DNA of 6,492 bases from assembly GCA_021200345.1 (NCBI GenBank), contig JAJQGR010000285.1, forward strand, positions 1 through 6,492, in the 5' to 3' direction. This DNA is from Lachnospiraceae bacterium. GTDB taxonomy: Bacteria > Bacillota > Clostridia > Lachnospirales > Lachnospiraceae. A program made the translations under genes and the position numbers. Shown here piece after piece: positions 1 to 6,046 of this stretch. The stretch's first letter is position 1. Each line of letters begins with the position of its first letter. The notes below the pieces were generated by a model. It saw only the letters and a program-made list of their open reading frames with translations, did not search any database and had not been told where the DNA came from.

Positions 1-1578
1 TCCTATACCCATGCGGTGGAGTTAAAAAACGGGCCGGTCCTCATCGGGGAGCGGATCAATCCTACCGGGAAAAAGCGGCTAAAGGAAGCGCTGCGCACCC
101 GCAACTTCGACTATATTCTGCAGGAGGCTATCCGCCAGAGCGATGCGGGGGTTCCGGTGCTGGATGTGAATGTGGGGCTTCCCGAGATTGATGAGCCGCA
201 GATGATGTGTGATGTGATCCGTCAGGTACAGGCGGTCAGCGACACGGTTTTGCAGATCGACACCTCGGATCCAAAAGCCCTGGAGCGGGCCATGCGGCTG
301 TATAACGGGAAGCCTCTGGTCAACTCTGTCAACGGCAGTGAAAAGAGCATGAAGGCCGTGCTGCCGCTGGTAAAAAAATACGGCGGCGCCCTGATTGTCC
401 TGACCGTTGGGGAGGACGGCATCCCGGAGACTGCCGGAGGACGGCTGGAGATTGCCAGGCAGGTGGCGGCGGAGGCGGCAACATACGGTATCGACAAAAA
501 GGAGCTGATTGTGGATCCGCTTGCCATGACCATTTCCGCTGACGGGGGAAGCGCCGAAGTGACGCTGGAGGCCATCCGGTTATTAAAGGAAGACGGGTTT
601 GGCACCAGCCTGGGAGTGTCCAATATTTCCTTTGGGCTGCCCGCCAGAGACAGAATCAATTCCACCTTTTTTGCCATGGCGCTGGAGACGGGGCTGGACT
701 GCGCGATTATGAATCCTTTTTCCGGGCCGATGATGGATGTATATTATGCGTTCCGGGCGCTTAAGGCAATCGACGCAAATTGTACGGACTATATTGAGTA
801 TGCGGCGGCTCATCCGGTGAGCACAGGTACATTAATCGGTGGACAGACAACGGCAGCGGAGGCTGCCGGACCGGTTCAGGGAATGCCCGGCAAAGCTTCC
901 GGTACACTGACGAATGGAGAAGCAGCAGGAGAAAGCCCGCTCCAGTATGCCATCCGTATGGGGTTAAAAGAGCGCGCCCAGGCTGAAACGCGAATCCTGA
1001 TTACACAGACCGAACCCTTGTCAGTCATCAATGACCATGTGATTCCGGCGCTGAATACGGTAGGGCTGGCTTTTGAGCAGAAAAAGATGTATCTGCCGCA
1101 GTTATTGATGAGCGCGGAGGCGGCCACTGCTTCCTTTGAAATTGTGAAAGCGGCCATGCCCCCTTCGGCTGAAAGTGACGGAAGTGTCAGGCCGGTCATT
1201 CTGGCTACGGTTCAGGGCGATATCCATGATATCGGTAAGAACATTGTAAAAGTCATGCTGGAAAGCTTCGGGTTCCTGGTTTATGACCTGGGGAGAGACG
1301 TGCCGCCGGAAATGGTGGTGGAGAAAGCCCGGGAGACAGGCTGCAGGTTGGTGGGATTAAGCGCCCTGATGACTACCACGGTTCCGGCCATGGAGGAGAC
1401 CATCCTTAAGCTTCATCAGGAGCTTCCACAGGTAACAACTGTGGTGGGAGGCGCTGTGCTGACACAGGAGTATGCGGACATGATTCACGCGGATTTTTAC
1501 GCAAAAGACGCGATGGATACTGTGCGGTACGCGGAGGCGTTTTATCAAAAACAGGAGGGAAATTCGGACGATGAATAA
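1..1578 (+). CDS. metH: Cobalamin-dependent methionine synthase, 3' part (5' end outside window)
   Basis: The frame is open from base 1 to the TAA at 1576-1578, giving 525 codons; a GTG at 16 is internal and not the true start. MetH moves a methyl group from methyltetrahydrofolate to homocysteine through protein-bound cobalamin, in the cytoplasm. Counting from base 1, the pterin-binding barrel spans about codons 10-275, with GERINPTG (16-23), LDVNVG (54-59), QIDTSD (85-90), NSVNG (108-112), DPLAM (172-176) and GVSNISFGLP (205-214). A low-complexity Ala/Gly/Thr linker (about 280-312) leads to the helical cobalamin cap (about 313-390, LPQLLMSAE at 365-373). The cobalamin Rossmann domain follows, with DIHDIG at 407-412 (His409 as lower axial ligand), SAL at 454-456 and GGA at 483-485. 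The protein stops right after this domain, so the C-terminal AdoMet reactivation domain of the E. coli enzyme is absent, as in several Firmicutes and Thermotoga enzymes. The N-terminal homocysteine/zinc domain is presumed to lie upstream, outside the window. Confidence 0.95.
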   Translation, partial: SYTHAVELKNGPVLIGERINPTGKKRLKEALRTRNFDYILQEAIRQSDAGVPVLDVNVGLPEIDEPQMMCDVIRQVQAVSDTVLQIDTSDPKALERAMRLYNGKPLVNSVNGSEKSMKAVLPLVKKYGGALIVLTVGEDGIPETAGGRLEIARQVAAEAATYGIDKKELIVDPLAMTISADGGSAEVTLEAIRLLKEDGFGTSLGVSNISFGLPARDRINSTFFAMALETGLDCAIMNPFSGPMMDVYYAFRALKAIDANCTDYIEYAAAHPVSTGTLIGGQTTAAEAAGPVQGMPGKASGTLTNGEAAGESPLQYAIRMGLKERAQAETRILITQTEPLSVINDHVIPALNTVGLAFEQKKMYLPQLLMSAEAATASFEIVKAAMPPSAESDGSVRPVILATVQGDIHDIGKNIVKVMLESFGFLVYDLGRDVPPEMVVEKARETGCRLVGLSALMTTTVPAMEETILKLHQELPQVTTVVGGAVLTQEYADMIHADFYAKDAMDTVRYAEAFYQKQEGNSDDE

Positions 1579-1933
1579 CGATCAGATGGAGATCATTGAC
1601 AAGCTGCACAGAGAGCTTCGCCTGAACCGGATTCTTACAATCATTTCTATTGTAGTGACGCTGGTTCTGTTCGTGATCATTTTCCGGCTGCAGTGGACTA
1701 TGCAGACCGCAGTGGAACCGCTGGAGGAACAGCTTTCCCAGATTGACATGGAGACTGTGAACGGTATCATGGAAGACCTGGAGACGGTGACAGGAGAGCT
1801 GGCCGAGGCAGATATTGACTGGGAGGAGTTCTCAGAGACTCTTGCCAACCTGAACGAGGTAATCGATACGCTTCAGCAGCTGGGAGAAATGATGGGATCT
1901 TCCCTGCAGGGATGGTTCTTCGGAGGAGATTGA
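1571..1933 (+). CDS. Small single-pass membrane protein with acidic helical outer domain, function unknown
   Basis: This encodes 120 residues and I do not recognise the family. The ATG lies inside the end of metH, sharing ATGAATAA with its stop (8-nt overlap), and AGGAGG at 1553-1558 precedes it, so translational coupling with metH is likely. Residues 1-20 form a basic amphipathic head (K11, R14, R17, R20), followed by one hydrophobic helix at about 21-38. The positive-inside rule puts the N-terminus in the cytoplasm and the rest outside. Residues 40-120 are acidic and look helical, with heptad-like Leu/Ile/Met spacing (LEEQLSQIDMETV at 51-63), and contain no Lys, Arg or His. The tail is hydrophobic and Gly-rich (WFFGGD at 115-120). 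A DIDWEE motif at 81-86 resembles DINWEE at residues 738-743 of the ABC protein encoded next. It could be a surface coiled-coil protein or an accessory subunit of that transporter; both are inference. Only the coding status and topology are well supported. Confidence 0.82.
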   Translation: MNNDQMEIIDKLHRELRLNRILTIISIVVTLVLFVIIFRLQWTMQTAVEPLEEQLSQIDMETVNGIMEDLETVTGELAEADIDWEEFSETLANLNEVIDTLQQLGEMMGSSLQGWFFGGD

Positions 1934-2022
1934 AAGAGCCGCTCATCCTTGAGGGAACAAATACGGGAATTATGTCGGATTCTAAATAAAATCAGTCGAA
2001 ACCATTAAATTTTCGTAGCCGG

Positions 2023-2051
2023 CTGTCTTTGTGAAATTTTTGTGTTAATAT
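2023..2051 (+). promoter_or_regulatory. Candidate sigma-A promoter with extended -10 upstream of the ABC gene
   Basis: An extended -10 element TGTTAATAT lies at 2043-2051 (TG, one base, then TAATAT, 4 of 6 to consensus). Seventeen bases upstream is a weak -35-like CTGTCT at 2023-2028 (3 of 6). The surrounding bases 2000-2060 are clearly AT-richer than the flanking genes. A perfect 8-bp palindrome AGCCGGCT at 2017-2024 touches the -35 and could be an operator half-element, but that is speculative. No strong terminator for the metH unit is visible in 1934-2129, so read-through from upstream is also possible. Confidence 0.33.
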
Positions 2052-2117
2052 AAGAAAAGAATTGCTGTCAGAAGTTTTTCAGACGGTGGCAAAAAGAAGT
2101 ACTAATCTTATTTTTCT

Positions 2118-2124
2118 GAGAGGA
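2118..2124 (+). promoter_or_regulatory. Ribosome binding site for the ABC gene
   Basis: GAGAGGA ends five bases before the ATG at 2130. It fixes that ATG as the start, and the protein read from there opens directly with a typical ABC A-loop region (LHHICKQYKTGD). The site is less perfect than the AGGAGG used by the two flanking genes. Confidence 0.7.
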
Positions 2125-2129
2125 CAGTC

Positions 2130-5100
2130 ATGCTTCAATTACATCATATCTGTAAACAATACAAAACCGGGGATTTGGTGCAGGTCGCCTTAAACGATAT
2201 GAGTTTAAACTTGCGGGACAATGAGTTTGTGGCGATTTTAGGCCCCAGTGGTTCCGGAAAGAGCACTTTGCTTAATATTATCGGCGGTCTGGACCGGTAT
2301 GACAGCGGAGATCTGATTATCAACGGGATCTCCACCAAAAAATATACGGACAGGGACTGGGATTCTTACAGGAATCATACCATCGGTTTCGTCTTTCAGA
2401 GCTATAACCTGATTCCTCATCAAACGGTGCTGGCCAATGTGGAACTGGCCCTGACCATCTCCGGTATTTCCAGGACGGAGAGAAGACGCCGCGCTCAGGA
2501 AGCGTTAAGGCAGGTGGGTCTGGGCGATCAGATGCACAAAAAGCCAAACCAGATGTCCGGCGGGCAGATGCAGCGGGTGGCGATTGCCCGGGCGCTTGTC
2601 AACAATCCCAGCATTCTTCTGGCCGATGAACCTACCGGTGCTCTGGACACGGAGACCAGCATCCAGGTTATGGAGCTTTTAAAAGAGGTGGCTAAGGACC
2701 GGCTGGTGGTGATGGTGACCCATAATCCGGAGCTGGCTGAAGAGTATGCCACCAGAATCGTCCGTATTCAGGATGGCGTGATGCGCAGCGATTCTGATCC
2801 CTATGTGGTGGATGAATCCGCTCTCGCTGAGCCGGAGCACAAAAACATGGGGCATTCCTCCATGTCATTTCTGACGTCTCTGTCACTTTCACTGAATAAC
2901 CTGGCAACCAAGAAAACCAGAACCTTTATGACTGCTTTTGCGGGATCCATCGGGATTATCGGCATTGCTCTGATTCTGTCCATTTCCACAGGCGTAAATG
3001 ACTATATTCAGAATATTGAGGAAGAAACAATGTCTGAGTATCCCATTCAGATTACTTCCAGCGGTTTTGACCTGACATCTATCATGAGTACTCAGGATAC
3101 CATCACAGGCTCCCAGACGGAAAGGGAGGACGATGATACCATTACTGTGACGGAGATTTTGTCCAGCATGTTTTCCGGCCTCAGCAGCAATGACATTGCA
3201 GCGCTGAAAGAATATCTGGACAGCGGAGAGAGCGGCATTGAGGATTATGTGAAAGGAATCGAATATATCTACGATATTGAGCCGCAGATCTATATCGAAG
3301 ACGGGGATGGTTACAGAAAGGTGAATCCCAATTCGCTGGCTGCCTCTTCGGGCAGCATCTCTGCCTCTTCTTCCATGTCTTCTTATATGAGTCTGATGAC
3401 CTCTTATATTTCCGGCATGAATGTGTTTTATAAAATGCCGGAAAATGAAGCGCTTTATATCAACCAGTATGAGGTAAAAGCGGGCAGGTGGCCGGAAAAC
3501 TATAATGAATGCGTTCTGGTGCTCACCTCTTCCGGAAGTGTCAGTGATCTGATGCTTTATATGCTGGGTCTGGAGGATTACAGCGTGCTGGAAGATTTGA
3601 TGAACCGGTATCAGGAGGGAGAGGACGTTACTGTCGCCTCTGCGGATGGCACCTACAGCTATGATGATGTACTGGGCATCACATTTCGGCTGATTACGAG
3701 CGCGGATTACTATGCTTATGACAGCGAGTATCAGGTCTGGGTGGATAAAAGCGGAGACGCATCCTATGTAAATGAGATAGCTTCGAGCGGAGAAGAGATG
3801 ACCATCGTTGGTATCGTGCAGCCGGTGGAAAATGCGTCCAGTGAGGCGTTGACCTCAGGGATCAATTATCCTGCCTCTCTGGTGGAGCATATTGTGGAAA
3901 AGGCAGAGCAGAGTGAGATTGTAAAAGCACAGAGGAAGGAGCCCGAGATCAATGTGCTTTCCGGGGAGGAATTCGGGGAGGAGACCAGTGAGTTTGACTT
4001 AAGCTCCATTCTGACAATCAATGAGGATGCCCTGACGGACATGTTTGATTTTGGAAGTCTGGAGGACATGATTGACACGAGCAGTCTGACAGACTCGCTG
4101 GATATAGATTCGCTGGATATTGAGCTGGATTTTTCGGATCTGGACCTGGGAGACATGGAGCTGGATCTGAGCGGAATTGATTTAAGCGGCCTGGACTTGA
4201 GCGGGATGGAATTTGATTTAAGCGGGCTGGATTTAAGCGGGCTGGAGATTGACTTAAGCGGTCTGGATCTGTCCGCCCTGGAGATGGACCTTGGCAGCCT
4301 GGATTTCAGTGGAATTGATTTAAGCGGGATCAATCTGGAGGATATAAACTGGGAAGAAATTCTGATGGACAGCCTGGAGATCACTTTGCCCGAAGAGGAA
4401 CTGAACGAGCTGATGGAAGCGCTGGTTTATGAACTGATGGAGGAATACTGGATTGAAAATGTAGTTGATGGTTATCAGAGGGAAAGCCTGGAGGAGAGTC
4501 TGGAAGCCGTATTAAGCGATTACCTGAATACAGATGAAGCAAAGGCCCGCCTTGCGGAATTCTATACGTCAACCGGGATAGATGAAATTACCACGGAGGA
4601 TATGATTTCCATCCTGATGGGAAATAAAAGTATTTCGGATTTTACAGATGACGAAGCGGTGGTCAACAGTTTTACACAGCTTAGCGAAGATCTGATGATT
4701 GGTTTTTATACATATTTTTCATCGAATGCCCTGAAGGAGGACAGCGAAAGCTTCACCGCCTATCTGACCGGGGAAAAGGCGGCAGAGATTTTAGAGGAAT
4801 TTACGACGACCATGTCCCAGGAGTTCCAGCTGGAATTGGATGTTTCCGCGCTGGAGGAAGCGCTCACCGAGGCTGTTGAGGAGCAGATCCTTTCCGTGCT
4901 GGAGGAACAGCTGGCGGCGGTGATGGAGCAGTATATGGCCTCCATGATGACTACCCTTCAAGATGCCATTGCCGCGGCCATCGAGGAGCAGATGAACTCG
5001 ATTATGGCGCAGATTTCAGCAGCCATTGAGGAGCAGATGGCTTCGCTGATGGAGGATATGATGGAACAGCTCTCGGAACAGATCACAGCGGCCATCGAGG

Positions 5101-5978
5101 AGCAGATGACGACAATCATGGAACAGATGGCGGCCAGCATCGAGGAGCAGATCACGGCTGCCATGTCGGATGTGATGGATCAGATTGCTGACAGTATCGA
5201 AACAGCAATGACGGAGATGATGGAGGAGATGACGGCCAGCCTGGAGGAGATGTTTACCATTGACGAAGACGCGTTGTCAGAGGTCTTTGAGTTCAATCTG
5301 GACAGCGATAGTCTGACGGAAATTCTGTCATCGTTGAGCTCCTCCGGCAGCACTACCTATGACAATAATCTGCAGACTTTTGGTTATCTTGACTTTGACA
5401 ACCCGTCGGAGATTGATATTTACCCCACCGATTTTAAGAGTAAAGAATCAGTGATCACTATTCTGGATTCCTATAATCAGAAAATGGAGGACGAGGGAAA
5501 GTCTGAGCAGGTCATTACCTACACCGATACTGTGGGCATGCTGATGTCATCCGTGACAACGATCATCGATGTGATTTCCTATGTGCTGATTGCTTTTGTG
5601 TCGGTATCCCTGATTGTGTCCTCTATCATGATTGGCATTATTACGTATATCTCTGTACTTGAGAGGACCAGAGAAATCGGAATCCTCAGAGCCATCGGCG
5701 CTTCCAAAAACAACATCTCCCAGATTTTCAACGCGGAGACGTTGATTGTCGGCTTTTGCGCCGGAGCCATTGGCATTGGAATTTCCTATGCCCTGCTGGT
5801 GCCCATCAATTATCTGATCCATCGTTTTGCACAGACCAACGATGTCAGTGCGGTGCTGATGCCGCGCTACGCGGGGATCCTGGTTATCTTAAGTATGGTG
5901 CTGACTCTGATTGGCGGATTGATTCCTTCCGCTTCGGCGGCCAAGAAGGATCCGGTGACGGCGTTGAGAACAGACTGA
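2130..5978 (+). CDS. ABC transporter, fused ATPase and MacB/FtsX-type permease with giant acidic extracellular domain
   Basis: This is a 1282-residue membrane protein. The N-terminal ATPase (1-225) is complete: Walker A GPSGSGKST (38-46), Q-loop Gln90, signature MSGGQMQR (142-149), Walker B ILLADEP (162-168) with Glu167, D-loop ALD (171-173) and His198. A linker leads to TM1 (about 266-287). The large outer region follows: a Ser-rich patch (402-429), a GRWPENYNECVLVL segment (452-465) typical of MacB/FtsX outer domains, then an insert at about 642-1041 with DLSG repeats and a Met-rich EEQM stalk. The C-terminal FtsX domain has TM2 (about 1151-1174), the ERTREIGILRAIGASK loop (1178-1193), TM3 (about 1203-1229), TM4 (about 1248-1266) and the end motif AAKKDPVTALR (1270-1280). 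By family precedent it works as a homodimer passing ATPase motion to the cell surface (mechanotransmission, export or resistance). The substrate is unknown. There is no MacA-like or TolC-like gene next to it, as expected for a Gram-positive. Usual fused members are several hundred residues shorter. No frameshift is seen. Confidence 0.93.
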   Translation: MLQLHHICKQYKTGDLVQVALNDMSLNLRDNEFVAILGPSGSGKSTLLNIIGGLDRYDSGDLIINGISTKKYTDRDWDSYRNHTIGFVFQSYNLIPHQTVLANVELALTISGISRTERRRRAQEALRQVGLGDQMHKKPNQMSGGQMQRVAIARALVNNPSILLADEPTGALDTETSIQVMELLKEVAKDRLVVMVTHNPELAEEYATRIVRIQDGVMRSDSDPYVVDESALAEPEHKNMGHSSMSFLTSLSLSLNNLATKKTRTFMTAFAGSIGIIGIALILSISTGVNDYIQNIEEETMSEYPIQITSSGFDLTSIMSTQDTITGSQTEREDDDTITVTEILSSMFSGLSSNDIAALKEYLDSGESGIEDYVKGIEYIYDIEPQIYIEDGDGYRKVNPNSLAASSGSISASSSMSSYMSLMTSYISGMNVFYKMPENEALYINQYEVKAGRWPENYNECVLVLTSSGSVSDLMLYMLGLEDYSVLEDLMNRYQEGEDVTVASADGTYSYDDVLGITFRLITSADYYAYDSEYQVWVDKSGDASYVNEIASSGEEMTIVGIVQPVENASSEALTSGINYPASLVEHIVEKAEQSEIVKAQRKEPEINVLSGEEFGEETSEFDLSSILTINEDALTDMFDFGSLEDMIDTSSLTDSLDIDSLDIELDFSDLDLGDMELDLSGIDLSGLDLSGMEFDLSGLDLSGLEIDLSGLDLSALEMDLGSLDFSGIDLSGINLEDINWEEILMDSLEITLPEEELNELMEALVYELMEEYWIENVVDGYQRESLEESLEAVLSDYLNTDEAKARLAEFYTSTGIDEITTEDMISILMGNKSISDFTDDEAVVNSFTQLSEDLMIGFYTYFSSNALKEDSESFTAYLTGEKAAEILEEFTTTMSQEFQLELDVSALEEALTEAVEEQILSVLEEQLAAVMEQYMASMMTTLQDAIAAAIEEQMNSIMAQISAAIEEQMASLMEDMMEQLSEQITAAIEEQMTTIMEQMAASIEEQITAAMSDVMDQIADSIETAMTEMMEEMTASLEEMFTIDEDALSEVFEFNLDSDSLTEILSSLSSSGSTTYDNNLQTFGYLDFDNPSEIDIYPTDFKSKESVITILDSYNQKMEDEGKSEQVITYTDTVGMLMSSVTTIIDVISYVLIAFVSVSLIVSSIMIGIITYISVLERTREIGILRAIGASKNNISQIFNAETLIVGFCAGAIGIGISYALLVPINYLIHRFAQTNDVSAVLMPRYAGILVILSMVLTLIGGLIPSASAAKKDPVTALRTD
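4011..4052 (+). repeat. First copy of bracketing motif LTINEDALTDMFDF in the ABC protein
   Basis: Residues 628-641 of the ABC protein read LTINEDALTDMFDF. A close relative, FTIDEDALSEVFEF, occurs at residues 1042-1055, and both are followed by a Ser/Leu/Asp-rich segment (SLEDM... and NLDSDSLTEI). The two copies sit just outside the repeat-rich insert, one on each side, suggesting an internal duplication or a matched structural pair such as the two strands or helices at the base of a stalk. Confidence 0.65.
4164..4331 (+). repeat. DLSG(L/I/M) pentapeptide-like tandem repeat coding for residues 679-734 of the ABC protein
   Basis: Ten five-residue units of the form D-L/F-S/G-G/A/S-L/I/M follow one another. 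Two-residue spacers EF (694-695), EI (706-707) and EM (718-719) come after every second unit, giving a 12-residue (36-nt) super-period. Two adjacent 15-nt units at 4215-4229 and 4230-4244 are identical in DNA; the others differ at synonymous positions, so the array is mostly old with some recent copying. A degenerate lead-in with LDI/LDF/LDL units starts near residue 655. The pattern resembles the A(D/N)LXX pentapeptide fold but lacks its Ala and is broken by the spacers, so the fold is uncertain. The unit lies on the outer side of the membrane by predicted topology. Confidence 0.85.
4863..5252 (+). repeat. Met-rich EEQM coiled-coil-like repeat coding for residues 912-1041 of the ABC protein
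   Basis: The unit IEEQ(M/I) recurs, for example in AAIEEQMNSIM, AAIEEQMASLM, AAIEEQMTTIM and ASIEEQITAAM, with spacings of 15, 23 and 15 residues, then 19 to a weaker IETAM unit. These steps fit a helix with non-heptad (hendecad or 15-residue) spacing better than a plain heptad coil. About 20 of 128 residues are Met, and there are no Lys, Arg, His, Pro, Gly or Cys. At the DNA level GAGGAGCAGAT and close variants recur, so the array probably grew by slippage or unequal exchange. Confidence 0.75.
5253..5294 (+). repeat. Second copy of bracketing motif, FTIDEDALSEVFEF, in the ABC protein
   Basis: Residues 1042-1055 match residues 628-641 at most positions, with only conservative changes (N/D, T/S, D/E, M/V) apart from the first residue. 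This copy marks the end of the repeat-rich insert. After a Ser-rich bend (about 1066-1074) the chain returns to the conserved outer segment FGYLDFDNPSEIDIYPTDF (1084-1102) that leads to TM2. Confidence 0.65.
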
Positions 5979-5995
5979 CAGCGAAACACGGTCAG

Positions 5996-6013
5996 AAAAC
6001 GCAGGCGTTTTTT
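5996..6013 (+). terminator. Weak candidate intrinsic terminator after the ABC gene
   Basis: AAAACG (5996-6001) pairs with CGTTTT (6006-6011) around a CAGG loop, and the T run extends to 6013. The stem is only six base pairs with two GC pairs, so it would be leaky at best. It lies 17 nt past the ABC stop and 33 nt before the next start, which leaves little room for a separate promoter for the oxidoreductase. Partial read-through into that gene is the more likely arrangement. Confidence 0.27.
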
Positions 6014-6046
6014 CAATGGATTTCAAAATGAGGAGGAAAAGGGGAA

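Noticed and set aside
222..677. Minus-strand open frame of 151 codons within metH
   Set aside because: The + strand frame carries clear pterin-domain motifs over the same bases; the antisense frame shows no motif or start signal.
2091..2115. AAGA...TCTT hairpin followed by a T run as a terminator for the metH unit
   Set aside because: The stem is four A/T-rich pairs plus a bulge and lies in the leader of the ABC gene; too weak to call.
2068..2119. Possible leader hairpin, TCAGAA (2068-2073) pairing with TTCTGA (2114-2119), partly covering the ribosome binding site
   Set aside because: The stem is only six pairs with a loop of about 40 nt, no supporting inner pairs, and no resemblance to a known riboswitch or attenuator.
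3866..4384. Long minus-strand open frame with repeated PLKS/RLKS-type units
   Set aside because: It is the antisense of the DLSG repeat array; the repetition and lack of stops follow from the coding strand. It has no credible ribosome binding site and no family resemblance.
4958..5164. Minus-strand open frame rich in ICSSM units
   Set aside because: This is the antisense reading of the EEQM repeats. Its Cys/Ser/Met-rich composition is an artefact of complementing GAGGAGCAGAT-type codons.
4164..5252. CRISPR array or mobile-element terminal repeats
   Set aside because: The repeats are in frame, encode a continuous protein, have no unique spacers, and are not flanked by inverted ends or target duplications.
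5756..6031. Plus-strand open frame overlapping the end of the ABC gene and the gap
   Set aside because: It is out of frame with the conserved FtsX C-terminus, is Arg/Trp/Cys-rich in the manner of a shifted frame, and has no ribosome binding site.
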